From: Rhodobium orientis
GTDB taxonomy: Bacteria; Pseudomonadota; Alphaproteobacteria; Rhizobiales; Rhodobiaceae
DNA length: 64,000 bases
Assembly: GCF_003258835.1 (NCBI RefSeq)
Contig: NZ_NPEV01000020.1
Location: 1 to 64,000, forward strand
Direction: 5' to 3'
Shown: one piece after another, positions 30,950 through 39,168 of the stretch
How positions within the stretch are numbered: position 1 is the first letter of the stretch
How the letters are laid out: every line of letters starts with the position of its first letter
Notes under the pieces: model-generated
Seen by the model: only the letters and a program-made list of their open reading frames with translations
Databases searched by the model: none
What the model was told of the DNA's origin: nothing
Position numbers and translations under genes: made by a program

Positions 30950-31407
30950 TTTGCAAAACCATATGCCATCTACAGGTTTCCACCTGCCCGCGAACGGCCT
31001 GTCGCTGCGGTTGAATCGTTTTTCACAACGTGCAGTTCGACAAAACCTTTCCCTTTCATACGCTAATCGGCGGGCGAATGTGGCATTTTCAACACGTTTG
31101 CGGCGCAGCAGCCGAGCGCCCGCGGGGCCGCCGACGGGCATCGGGCGCCCCTGTCCGCAACCGGCCCCGGGGTTGGCCCATGTTCCGATTTTCGTAATTG
31201 TTTGCTCATCAACGCGCGCCGCGCGCCGATCCGAATCGCGTTTGGAATCGGGACTTTAGGAAAAAGATCGGGCGGTCGGCTTGACAGCGTGCGCAAGTGA
31301 CGCACACTCGCAAGGTCCCTCCCATTGTGCCGTGCAGCACATGGACGCGCCGATGGGGGCCGACATGCGGGCCGAGGAAATAAAAACAAGACAGAGGAAC
31401 TCGCGGT
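30950..31407. other. Gene-free spacer between divergent glgC and soeA units
   Basis: About 460 bp without a supportable gene. Small open frames on both strands lack ribosome sites and recognisable domains. A TTGACA occurs at 31281-31286, followed by an inverted repeat GTGCG-N7-CGCAC (31290-31306). Without a clear -10, it could be a site for another regulator or a second soe promoter. Confidence 0.4.
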
Positions 31408-31436
31408 TTGCATGTAAATATTAGTATGTATTAAAT
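31408..31436 (+). promoter_or_regulatory. Candidate soeABC promoter with ATATTAG element in its spacer
   Basis: TTGCAT (31408-31413), 17 bases, TTAAAT (31431-31436). The spacer contains CAT-N12-ATG (31411-31428) with ATATTAG at 31418-31424. Read on the other strand this is ACAT-A-CTAATAT-N4-ATG, nearly the same as the exporter promoter element. The leader to soeA is about 200 nt. Confidence 0.45.
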
Positions 31437-31562
31437 TATCCGCAAAGAATGTGAGGAAGCGCCTCGGCACGCCCCGCGCGCCGGCCCTTTGGAGCCGTGC
31501 GTTCCGGCGTCCGTGATCGTCCGCCGGTCCGCCGCGGCATTTCCTCCACAACAATGCCCGAC

Positions 31563-31654
31563 CCGGCCGCACGGCCGGCGCGGAGCGGCACGGCAGCCGG
31601 CAACGCACCCGTTGCGGCGGCCGAGGGACCAAGGGAGGGTTGCTGAGTGGCAAC
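31563..31654 (+). promoter_or_regulatory. Structured soeA leader with start codon in a hairpin loop
   Basis: Stem-loop CCGGCC-GCAC-GGCCGG (31563-31578), stem-loop GCAACG-CACC-CGTTGC (31600-31615), then GTTGC-TGAGTG-GCAAC (31639-31654) whose loop holds the GTG start. The two GCAAC and two GTTGC segments can pair in alternative ways, which would expose or hide the start. Regulation is inference. Confidence 0.4.
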
Positions 31655-34600
31655 GAGGTTCAAGGACGGCGAGCCGATCAAAGGCGAGGACCGCAGCGGC
31701 CAGCGGGTCGTCAACACGACCTGTTACATGTGCGCCTGCCGGTGCGGCATCCGCGTGACGGTGAAGGAGGGGAAGGTCCGCTACATCGAGGGCAACCCCG
31801 ACCATCCGCTCAACAAGGGCGTGATCTGCGCCAAGGGCGCCTCCGGCATCATGAAGCAGTATTCGCCGGCGCGGCTCTCCGAACCCTTGAAGCGGGCGCC
31901 GGGGAGCGAGCGCGGCGCCGGCAAGTTCGTGCCGATCTCCTGGGACGAGGCCTTCGACATCCTGGAGAAGCGGCTCGGGCACCTGCGCGCGACCGACCCG
32001 AAAAAATTCGCCATGTTCACCGGCCGCGACCAGATGCAGGCGCTGACCGGCCTCTTTGCCAAGCAGTTCGGCACGCCGAACTACGCCGCCCATGGCGGCT
32101 TCTGCTCGGTCAACATGGCCGCCGGCATGATCTACACCATCGGCGGCTCGTTCTGGGAGTTCGGCGGCCCGGATCTGGAGCGCTCCAAGCTCTTCGTCAT
32201 GATCGGCACGGCGGAGGACCACCATTCCAATCCGTTGAAGACCGAGATCTCCAAGTTCAAGCGCAATGGCGGGCGGTTCATCGCGATCAACCCGGTGCGC
32301 TCCGGCTATGCGGCGATCGCCGACGAATGGGTGCCGATCAAGCCGGGCACGGACGGTGCGCTGTTCCTTGCCCTCATCCGCGAGATCATCAAGGTCGGGC
32401 TCTACGACCGCGACTTCCTGTGGCGCTATACCAACGCGCCGCAACTGGTGAACCTCGACGAGGCTTCGCAGGAACACGGCAAGTTCGTGCGCGCCGACAT
32501 CGAGGTGGAGGAGGGCTGCTTCGATGCGCCCAACACCATGTGGTGGGACCTCAACAAGGACGAACCCGTCATCACCCACGCCGACGATGCCGAGCCGCGG
32601 CTGCTCGGCGAGTTCGAACTGAAGGACGGCACTCCGGTCAAGCCGGCGTTCCAGCTCTTGCTGGAGCGGGTCGAGCAGTACACCCCGGAATGGGCCGCCA
32701 ATATCACCGGCATTTCGGCCGACACCATCCGCCGGCTCGCCTACGAGATGGGCGTTGTCGCCCGTGACCAGAAGATCGAATTGCCGATCTCCTGGACCGA
32801 CGCCTGGGGCAAGGACCACGACACGGTCACCGGCAATCCGGTCTCGTTCCACGCCATGCGCGGCCTTGCCGCCCACTCCAACGGCTTCCAGACGATCCGG
32901 GCGCTGTCGATCCTGATGACGCTGCTCGGCACCATCGACCGGCCCGGCGGCTTCCGCCACAAGGCGCCGTTCCCGCGGCCGATCCCGCCCTGCCCGAAGA
33001 CGCCGACCACCGACCTCGCGGTCAAGCCGAACACGCCGCTCGACGGCATGCCGCTCGGCTGGCCGGCCGATCCGGACGACCTCTTCGTCACCGAAGAGGG
33101 TGCGCCGGTGCGCATCGACAAGGCTTTCTCCTGGGACTACCCGCTCGCCGCCCACGGCCTGATGCACAACGTCATCACCAATGCCTGGCGGGGCGATCCC
33201 TACAAGATCGATACCCTGTTCATGTTCATGGCCAACATGGCCTGGAACTCGACCATGAACACGGTCGGCGTGCGCCAGATGCTGACCGACAAGGAGGAGA
33301 ACGGCGAGTACAAGATCCCGTTCATCATCGTCGCCGACGCGTTCCACTCCGAGACCGTCAACTTCGCCGATCTGGTGCTGCCGGACACGACCTATCTGGA
33401 ACGCCACGACGTGATGAGCCTGCTCGACCGGCCGATCTCCGAATATGACGGGCCGTGCGATTCCATCCGCGTTCCGGTGGTGCCGCCGCACGGCAATTCC
33501 AAGCCGTTCCAGGAGGTCATCATCGAGCTCGGCTCGCGGCTGAAGCTGCCGGCCTTCGTGCGCCCCGACGGGACGCGCAAATACCGCAACTATCCCGACT
33601 TCATCGTCAATTTCGAGACCGAGCCGGGCTCCGGCATCGGTTTCCTGTCGGGCTGGCGCGGCAAGGCGGGCGAGAAGGCGATGCGCGGCGAGCCGAACCC
33701 GAAGCAGTGGGAGATGTACGCCCGCAACAACTGCGTCTTCCATTACGAGCTGCCGCGCTCCTACCAGTACATGCGCAACTGGAACCGCGGCTATCTCGAC
33801 TGGTCGCAGCGCATGCGGCTGACCCGCTACGCCGACCCCTTGATCATCCACCTTTATTCCGAGGTGCTGCAGAGCTTCCGGCTGGCCGCGCAAGGCAAGA
33901 CCGACGGCCGGCAGCCGCCGGAGCGGCTGAAGAAGCGGATCGAGACCTTCTTCGATCCCCTGCCCTTCTATTACGAGACGCTGGAGGCGCAGCAGACCGA
34001 CACGGCGAGCTTCCCGCTCAACGCCATCACCCAGCGGCCGATGGCGATGTACCACTCCTGGGACTCCCAGAACGCCTGGCTGCGCCAGATCCACGCCCAC
34101 AACTATCTCTACGTCAATTCGGCCGTCGCGGCCGGCCTCGGCATCGCCGACGGCGACTGGATCTGGGTGGAGTCCCAGTGGGGCAAGGTGCGCTGCATGT
34201 GCCGCTACTCCGAATCGGTGGAGCCCGGCACGGTCTGGACCTGGAACGCCATCGGCAAGGCGTCCGGCGCCTGGAACCTGTCGCCGCAGGCCAACGAATC
34301 CCAGAAGGGGTTCCTGCTCAACCACCTGATCTCGGAGGAGCTGCCGGCGGATCCGGAGACCGGCGACATACACTCCAACTCCGACCCGATCACCGGCCAG
34401 GCCGGCTGGTACGACGTGCGCGTGCGCATTCGCAAGGCGGATGCCGACGAGCCGAAGCAGAGCTTCCCGCAGTTTCCGGCGATGAAGCCGGTGCCGGGCA
34501 TGCGCGCGCGGAGCCTGTGGTCGAAGCTGTTTCCGAAAAAGGCGATGAGCGAGGAACCGGCCCCGATGGCGGCACCGGTGATCGGGGCCGGCGCTGCAAC

Positions 34601-34775
34601 GGCGGCCGGCAACGGGACCGCCGCGATATCCGAACCGGCAGAGGTGGCGGCCGCGACCGAAGCCGCCGCCAAGGCGGCGCCCCCTGACGAAGAGCCGCCG
34701 AAACAGGAGGCCCCGCCACCGGCTGCCGCGCCGGCAGAAGAAAAGTCGCTCGAAGCCGAAGGAGACACCAAATGA
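31647..34775 (+). CDS. soeA: SoeA, molybdopterin catalytic subunit of sulfite-oxidising enzyme
   Basis: A 1042-residue molybdoenzyme of the DMSO-reductase family. The N-terminal [4Fe-4S] site is Cys26, Cys29, Cys33, Cys61, followed by the long MGD-binding domains and the C-terminal cap ('VNSAVAAGLGIADGDWIWVES'). There is no twin-arginine signal, fitting a cytoplasmic enzyme that oxidises sulfite to sulfate, as SoeABC does, rather than periplasmic polysulfide or thiosulfate reductases of the same family. GTG 31647 follows AAGGGAGGG by seven bases. The last ~75 residues, from 'MSEEPAPMAAP', are Ala/Pro/Glu-rich, unlike the rest. It overlaps soeB by ATGA. Confidence 0.93.
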   Translation: MATRFKDGEPIKGEDRSGQRVVNTTCYMCACRCGIRVTVKEGKVRYIEGNPDHPLNKGVICAKGASGIMKQYSPARLSEPLKRAPGSERGAGKFVPISWDEAFDILEKRLGHLRATDPKKFAMFTGRDQMQALTGLFAKQFGTPNYAAHGGFCSVNMAAGMIYTIGGSFWEFGGPDLERSKLFVMIGTAEDHHSNPLKTEISKFKRNGGRFIAINPVRSGYAAIADEWVPIKPGTDGALFLALIREIIKVGLYDRDFLWRYTNAPQLVNLDEASQEHGKFVRADIEVEEGCFDAPNTMWWDLNKDEPVITHADDAEPRLLGEFELKDGTPVKPAFQLLLERVEQYTPEWAANITGISADTIRRLAYEMGVVARDQKIELPISWTDAWGKDHDTVTGNPVSFHAMRGLAAHSNGFQTIRALSILMTLLGTIDRPGGFRHKAPFPRPIPPCPKTPTTDLAVKPNTPLDGMPLGWPADPDDLFVTEEGAPVRIDKAFSWDYPLAAHGLMHNVITNAWRGDPYKIDTLFMFMANMAWNSTMNTVGVRQMLTDKEENGEYKIPFIIVADAFHSETVNFADLVLPDTTYLERHDVMSLLDRPISEYDGPCDSIRVPVVPPHGNSKPFQEVIIELGSRLKLPAFVRPDGTRKYRNYPDFIVNFETEPGSGIGFLSGWRGKAGEKAMRGEPNPKQWEMYARNNCVFHYELPRSYQYMRNWNRGYLDWSQRMRLTRYADPLIIHLYSEVLQSFRLAAQGKTDGRQPPERLKKRIETFFDPLPFYYETLEAQQTDTASFPLNAITQRPMAMYHSWDSQNAWLRQIHAHNYLYVNSAVAAGLGIADGDWIWVESQWGKVRCMCRYSESVEPGTVWTWNAIGKASGAWNLSPQANESQKGFLLNHLISEELPADPETGDIHSNSDPITGQAGWYDVRVRIRKADADEPKQSFPQFPAMKPVPGMRARSLWSKLFPKKAMSEEPAPMAAPVIGAGAATAAGNGTAAISEPAEVAAATEAAAKAAPPDEEPPKQEAPPPAAAPAEEKSLEAEGDTK

Positions 34776-35500
34776 CCCAGCTTGCCCTGGTCATCGACCT
34801 CAATGTCTGCGTCGGCTGCCACGCCTGCGTGACCTCCTGCAAGGAATGGAACACGGCCGGCCAGGCCGGGCCGATGACCGACCAACGGCCCTATGAGGCC
34901 GACCCGAGCGGCACCTTCTTCAACCGGGTGCAGACCTTCGAGGTCGGCACCTTCCCGATGACGGAGACCGTGCATTTCCCGAAATCGTGCCTGCATTGCG
35001 AGGATCCGCCTTGCGTGCCCGTCTGCCCGACCGGGGCCTCCTACAAGCGCAAGGAAGACGGCATCGTGCTTGTCGACTATGACAAGTGCATCGGCTGCAA
35101 GTACTGCGCCTGGGCCTGCCCCTATGGTGCGCGCGAGATCGACGAGGAACAGAAGGTGATGAAGAAGTGCACCCTCTGTGTCGACCGCATCTACGACACC
35201 AACCTGCCGGAATCCCAGAGGAAGCCGGCCTGCGTGCTTGCCTGCCCGACCGGCGCCCGGCTCTTCGGCGACGTCCACGACCCGGACTCGGAAGCCTCCA
35301 CGGCAGTGCGCGAGCGCGGCGGTTACGAGCTGATGCCGGAATGGGGCACCAAGCCGGCGAACCGCTACCTGCCGCGGCGCAAGACCCGCATCCACCTGCA
35401 CGAGGACGAACTGACCCGTGCCGATAACCCCTTGAAGAAAGAACAGCAGCCGAAAGCGGAACTCGACAAGCCGACCTCGGACGAGTTCATGCCCTGGTAG
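34772..35500 (+). CDS. soeB: SoeB, four-cluster ferredoxin subunit
   Basis: A 242-residue DmsB/NrfC-like protein with four cysteine groups: 'CVGCHACVTSC', 'CLHCEDPPCVPVCP', 'CIGCKYCAWACP' and 'CTLC...CVLACP'. It transfers electrons from the molybdenum subunit to the membrane anchor. No export signal is present, so it stays on the cytoplasmic face. ATG 34772 has AAGGAG seven bases upstream and overlaps the soeA stop. Confidence 0.95.
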   Translation: MTQLALVIDLNVCVGCHACVTSCKEWNTAGQAGPMTDQRPYEADPSGTFFNRVQTFEVGTFPMTETVHFPKSCLHCEDPPCVPVCPTGASYKRKEDGIVLVDYDKCIGCKYCAWACPYGAREIDEEQKVMKKCTLCVDRIYDTNLPESQRKPACVLACPTGARLFGDVHDPDSEASTAVRERGGYELMPEWGTKPANRYLPRRKTRIHLHEDELTRADNPLKKEQQPKAELDKPTSDEFMPW

Positions 35501-35519
35501 CCCGAAGGAGCTTTACCCC

Positions 35520-36500
35520 ATGCATCCCGCGTTTTCGGTTATCTTTCTGACGGTGCTCGCCGGTCTCGGCCAGGGCCTGTTCCTGGCCATGACGACGGCG
35601 GAGATCTACGATTTCTTCGAGCTCCTGCCCGTCGATCCGGCGCCGATCCTCTATATCGTCGGCAGCGCCCTGTCGTTCCTCCTCCTCATCGGCGGCCTCA
35701 TCGCCTCGTTCTTCCACCTCGGCCGGCCGGAGCGGGCCTGGCGCGCGGCGGCGATGTGGCGGACCTCCTGGCTGTCGCGCGAAGTCATCATCATGCCGGC
35801 CGTCATCGGCCTCGTCTTCATCTACGGCGCCATCCACTATTTCGACTGGAACCCGGTGTTCCTGATCCGCGAGGGGGCGCCGCCGGTGCGGCTGTCGCTC
35901 GTCGTCGGCGTCGTCGGCACCGTGTTCTCCTTCGGCCTGTTCGTCTGCACGGCAATGATCTATGCGTGCCTGAAGTTCCTGCAGGAATGGCATTCGCCGC
36001 TGACGGTGCTGAACTACATCCTGCTCGGTGGCGCCTCCGGCTTCGTGCTGGCGACGGCGCTGGCGGCCTATTTCGACCCGGCGCTGACCACTTTCTACGG
36101 CGGTTGGGCGATCGTTCTGACCGTGATCGCCTTCATCACCCGCGGCGCCTCGCTGATCCGCAATGCGCGGCTTCGCCCCAAATCGACGCCGCAGACGGCC
36201 ATCGGCGTCCACCACGACCGCATCGTCCAGAGGTCCATGGGCGCGCTCGGCGGCACCTTCAACACGCGGGAATTCTTCCACGGGGCGGGCGCCAGGCTGA
36301 TGACGTCGCTGAGGCCGATCTTCCTCACCGCTGTCTTCGTCGTGCCGGTGATCCTGACGGCCGCCGGCATTTTCTTCTACTCCCTGCCGCTGCTGGTTGC
36401 CGCCGTCGCGGTGCAGGTGCTGGGGCTGCTGGTGGAGCGCTGGTACTTCTTCGCCGAAGCCAACCACCCGCAGAACATCTATTACCGCACGCTCGGCTGA
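35520..36500 (+). CDS. soeC: SoeC, DmsC-type membrane anchor
   Basis: A 326-residue DmsC-like membrane protein with about eight hydrophobic helices. It anchors SoeAB and passes electrons to quinone. 'FFHLGRPERAWRA' and 'SWLSREVI' are DmsC-type loops. GAAGGAG lies eight bases before ATG 35520. Last gene of soeABC; a strong terminator follows. Confidence 0.93.
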   Translation: MHPAFSVIFLTVLAGLGQGLFLAMTTAEIYDFFELLPVDPAPILYIVGSALSFLLLIGGLIASFFHLGRPERAWRAAAMWRTSWLSREVIIMPAVIGLVFIYGAIHYFDWNPVFLIREGAPPVRLSLVVGVVGTVFSFGLFVCTAMIYACLKFLQEWHSPLTVLNYILLGGASGFVLATALAAYFDPALTTFYGGWAIVLTVIAFITRGASLIRNARLRPKSTPQTAIGVHHDRIVQRSMGALGGTFNTREFFHGAGARLMTSLRPIFLTAVFVVPVILTAAGIFFYSLPLLVAAVAVQVLGLLVERWYFFAEANHPQNIYYRTLG

Positions 36501-36526
36501 CGCCGGACGTTCCTGTCGCAACCTTG

Positions 36527-36562
36527 AACGCCGCCGGATATGAAAAATCCGGCGGCGTTTTT
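36527..36562 (+). terminator. Intrinsic terminator after soeABC
   Basis: A perfect 13-bp stem (36527-36539 with 36547-36559), a 7-base loop and five T at the 3' side. One of the clearest terminators in the window; the facing dehydrogenase gene ends 20 bp beyond. Confidence 0.9.
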
Positions 36563-36581
36563 GTTCGGCAATTTGCTTTGG

Positions 36582-37709
36582 TCAGGGCTTCAGGATCTGG
36601 CGAAAGGCGCGGCTGTCGGCCATGCGGTCGAGGGCGGTGTTGACCTCCGACAGCGGCATCGTGTGGGTGATCAGCTTGTCGACCGGGAACCGGCCGGAAC
36701 GGTAGAGGCCGACGAATTTGGGGATGTCGATCTTCGGATTGCAGCTTCCCATGTAGCTGCCGGTGATCGACTTGGCGCCGGTGACGAGGCCGGCGATGTC
36801 GAGGGCAAAGGGCGTTGCCGGATTGACGAGGCCGACGGTGACGACGCGGCCGCCGCGCTTGGCCGCGCCATAGGCGGTGGCGAAGGCATCGTGCTGGCCG
36901 GCCGTCTCGAAGGCACAGTCGACGCCGCCCCCGGTCATCTCCACGATCATGGCGGCCGCGTCGTCGCCCGCCGCGACCGCGTCGGTGGCGCCGAAGTCGA
37001 GGGCGGCCTTGCGCTTTTCCGGGTCCGGATCGACGGCGATGATGCGCGCGGCCCCGGCGACCCGCGCACCGAGGATGGCGCTCGCCCCGACCCCGCCGAT
37101 GCCGACGATCGCCACCGTCTCACCGGCCCTGACGTGCCCCGTATGGATGACGCTGCCGGCGCCGCACATGACGGCGCAGCCGAACAGCGCGGCCACATCC
37201 GCATCGAGGTCGGCGTCGACCTTGACGAGCGAGGCCTCGGAGACGACGGCGCGGGTCGCAAAGGCGGAAAGTCCCATGTGGTGGTGGACCTTGGCCTCAC
37301 CCTTGTGCAGCCGCTGGCCGCCGGAGAGAAGCGCGCCGGCGCGATTGGCGGCGAGCCCCGGCTCGCAGAGATGGGCATCGCCCCCGATGCAGTCAGGGCA
37401 GTGGCCGCATTGCGGCTGGTAGACCAGCACCACCCGGTCGCCGGGGACAAGGCCCGTCACCTCGACACCGACCTCTTCGACGACGCCGCTCGCCTCGTGG
37501 CCCGGCACGATCGGCATCGGCCAAGCGCGGATGCCGGTGATGACGGAGAGATCGGACCGGCAAAGGCTCGCCGCCTCGATGCGCACCACGACCTCACCCG
37601 CCTGCGGCGGATCGAGACGCAATGTCTCGATGGCGAGCGGCCGGCCGTCGGCGAAAGGGCGCTCCGGTGCCGGCGCGGCCAGCACCGCGGCTTCGATCTC
37701 GATGGTCAT
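36582..37709 (-). CDS. Zinc-dependent alcohol dehydrogenase
   Basis: A 375-residue medium-chain dehydrogenase. Catalytic zinc residues are Cys in 'ASLCRSDLS', His-Glu in 'PGHEASG' and the later Cys in 'VMCGAGSV'. The structural zinc cysteines are 'CGHCPDCIGGDAHLC'. The NAD-binding glycines are 'GIGGVGASA'. It resembles the aryl-alcohol/S-(hydroxymethyl)glutathione-type branch, but the substrate cannot be read from sequence. It lies 24 bp upstream of, and facing away from, no close partner: nikR precedes it on the same strand with a 24-bp gap, so it may be a second gene of the nikR transcript. Confidence 0.88.
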   Translation of the reverse strand: MTIEIEAAVLAAPAPERPFADGRPLAIETLRLDPPQAGEVVVRIEAASLCRSDLSVITGIRAWPMPIVPGHEASGVVEEVGVEVTGLVPGDRVVLVYQPQCGHCPDCIGGDAHLCEPGLAANRAGALLSGGQRLHKGEAKVHHHMGLSAFATRAVVSEASLVKVDADLDADVAALFGCAVMCGAGSVIHTGHVRAGETVAIVGIGGVGASAILGARVAGAARIIAVDPDPEKRKAALDFGATDAVAAGDDAAAMIVEMTGGGVDCAFETAGQHDAFATAYGAAKRGGRVVTVGLVNPATPFALDIAGLVTGAKSITGSYMGSCNPKIDIPKFVGLYRSGRFPVDKLITHTMPLSEVNTALDRMADSRAFRQILKP

Positions 37710-37733
37710 GGTGTCCTCCGCAGTCTGTATTTT

Positions 37734-38162
37734 TTACGTTTCGTGTTTTTCGTGTTTCGGTGTTTCGACGGGAATGACGTGCAGCCGGCCGTGGCGCACC
37801 CCGGTCTGGGAGGTGATGCGGTCGGCAAGGTCCTCGACCTCGGCGACGGTGCCCCTCAGCACGGTTGTCTCCAGGCAGGTCTCCGGGTCGATATGGACGT
37901 GGAGGGTGGCGGTCGGGATGTCGTGGTGGTGGTGCTGGGTCTCCACCAGGCGCGAGGACAGCGTGCGCTCCCGATGGCTGTAGACATAGGTGACGCAGCC
38001 GACGCAGGGCGCGTCCTTCTTCTGCGTCACTTCCTCGTCGGCGAGCAGTTGCCGGACGGCGTCGCGCACGCCCTCGGACCGCGTCTCGTAGCCCTTCTCG
38101 GCGATGAAGACGTCGAATTTTTCCAGGAGGTCGTCATCGATGGAAATGGTCACACGCGCCAT
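37734..38162 (-). CDS. nikR: Nickel-responsive regulator NikR
   Basis: A 142-residue ribbon-helix-helix repressor ('ARVTISIDDDLLEKFD', 2-17) with an ACT-like nickel-binding domain. The high-affinity nickel ligands are His77, His88, His90 and Cys96, matching E. coli His76/87/89/Cys95 with a shift of one. There is an HHHH run at 77-80 and an unusual extra Cys pair 'CVGC' at 53-56. A NikR-type operator lies between this gene and divergent hupE, so nickel probably turns the permease off. Confidence 0.95.
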   Translation of the reverse strand: MARVTISIDDDLLEKFDVFIAEKGYETRSEGVRDAVRQLLADEEVTQKKDAPCVGCVTYVYSHRERTLSSRLVETQHHHHDIPTATLHVHIDPETCLETTVLRGTVAEVEDLADRITSQTGVRHGRLHVIPVETPKHEKHET

Positions 38163-38207
38163 GGCGTTTCGTCCCGCCCCGTTCGTTGCCTCGCCGCCCG
38201 ATCGGGC

Positions 38208-38234
38208 GTATGATCTTTTTGTATTTCTTCATAA
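38208..38234. promoter_or_regulatory. NikR operator
   Basis: GTATGA-N15-TCATAA in the nikR/hupE divergent region; the E. coli nik operator is GTATGA-N16-TCATAC. One base differs in the right half and the spacer is one shorter. It lies 58 bp before the hupE start. Confidence 0.7.
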
Positions 38235-38291
38235 CGATCCGCCGCACCTTCCGGAGATCAAGGCGGACGGCAACCAGGGGATTCCTTTGAG

Positions 38292-38879
38292 ATGAATCGG
38301 TCGCTCCTTCCACTTTCGCTTCTTTTGACCGCCGTGGCCAGCCCGGCGCTCGCCCATACCGGCGTCGGCGGCGGCGCGGGATTTGCCACCGGCTTCGGCC
38401 ATCCGCTCGGCGGCCTCGACCACATCCTTGCCATGGTCGCGGTCGGCTTCCTCGCCGCCCAGATGGGCGGGCGCATGCTGTGGGCGCTGCCGCTCGCCTT
38501 CCTCGGCATGATGGTCGTCGGCGGCGCGGTCGGCATGGCCGGCATCGGCGTGCCCTTCGTGGAGCTCGGCATCGTCGGCTCGATCATCGTCTTCGGCGCG
38601 GTGATCGCCTTCGGGCGCACCCTGCCGCTCGGCGCGGCGGTCGTCCTCGTCGGCGCCTTCGCGATCTTCCACGGCCACGCCCACGGCACGGAGATGCCGG
38701 CCGATGCCAGCGGCTTTGCCTATGGCGCCGGCTTCCTTCTGGCCACCGCGATCCTGCACGCGATCGGTATCGGCATCGGCGTTGCCGCGCAGATGACGAG
38801 CGCCGCCTTCGGCAAGACCGCGGTCCGCGCCGGCGGCGGCGCCATCGCCCTTGCCGGCGTGGCGCTCCTGGTGCTCTGA
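38292..38879 (+). CDS. hupE: HupE/UreJ-family nickel permease
   Basis: A 195-residue membrane protein with a cleavable signal ending near 'SPALAHTG', six hydrophobic helices and the HupE/UreJ motif 'HPLGGLDHILAM' whose histidine and aspartate bind nickel. It imports nickel for hydrogenase or urease, neither of which is in this window. Divergent from nikR with a NikR operator between them. A terminator follows 30 bp after the stop. Confidence 0.92.
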   Translation: MNRSLLPLSLLLTAVASPALAHTGVGGGAGFATGFGHPLGGLDHILAMVAVGFLAAQMGGRMLWALPLAFLGMMVVGGAVGMAGIGVPFVELGIVGSIIVFGAVIAFGRTLPLGAAVVLVGAFAIFHGHAHGTEMPADASGFAYGAGFLLATAILHAIGIGIGVAAQMTSAAFGKTAVRAGGGAIALAGVALLVL

Positions 38880-38908
38880 GCGCCCGACACCACACCCACC
38901 GACGGAGG

Positions 38909-38941
38909 CGGCGTCCGGGATTTTTCCGGGCGCCGTTTTTT
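38909..38941 (+). terminator. Intrinsic terminator after hupE
   Basis: A 10-bp stem (38909-38918 with 38926-38935, one G-U pair), a 7-base loop and six T. Confidence 0.85.
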
Positions 38942-39003
38942 GGAAGGCACCCCCACCGGCATCCGCTGGCCACGCCGGCAACGCCGACCCTTGCAGCCAA
39001 GGG

Positions 39004-39103
39004 CTGGATTGCCGCGTCGGCCTTGCGGCCTCCTCGCAATGACGTTGAAACTATTGAAGAATCACCCACTCGTCGTCATTGCGAGCGCAGCGAAGCAATC
39101 CAG
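39004..39103. repeat. Palindromic REP-like repeat (two inverted arms)
   Basis: The left arm 39004-39044 starts CTGGATTGC and ends TCGCAATGACG. The right arm 39074-39103 starts CGTCATTGCGAG and ends GCAATCCAG, its inverse. The internal parts differ (CGCGTCGGCC... against GAGCGCAGCGAAG). Such 'ATTGC...GCAATGACG' elements are scattered through many alphaproteobacterial genomes between genes. Here it sits between the hupE terminator and the polA stop. Flanking 38942-39003 and 39104-39168 hold nothing recognisable. Confidence 0.8.
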
Positions 39104-39168
39104 GGCAACCGGCACGAAGCGGATGTCCGCACTTAGCGGGCCAACGCGACATTGACTGTTGGTGGGCG

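Noticed and set aside
31281-31306. TTGACA plus GTGCG-N7-CGCAC as the main soe promoter
   Set aside because: No acceptable -10 follows at 16-18 bases; kept only as a possible secondary site.
31563-31578. Stem-loop CCGGCC-GCAC-GGCCGG as a terminator before soeA
   Set aside because: No T-run follows; it lies in the leader of a gene with a good ribosome site.
30806-31653. Small minus-strand frames in the glgC-soeA spacer
   Set aside because: No ribosome sites, no recognisable domains, and they cover the proposed promoters.
31431-34373. A 980-codon antisense open frame over soeA
   Set aside because: Antisense image of a conserved molybdoenzyme gene; no domain, no ribosome site, biased composition.
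31647-36500. Polysulfide/thiosulfate reductase (Psr/Phs) or DMSO reductase identity for the molybdoenzyme
   Set aside because: The catalytic subunit lacks a Tat signal and the ferredoxin subunit lacks export features, while rDsr needs a sulfite oxidase; Soe is the better fit.
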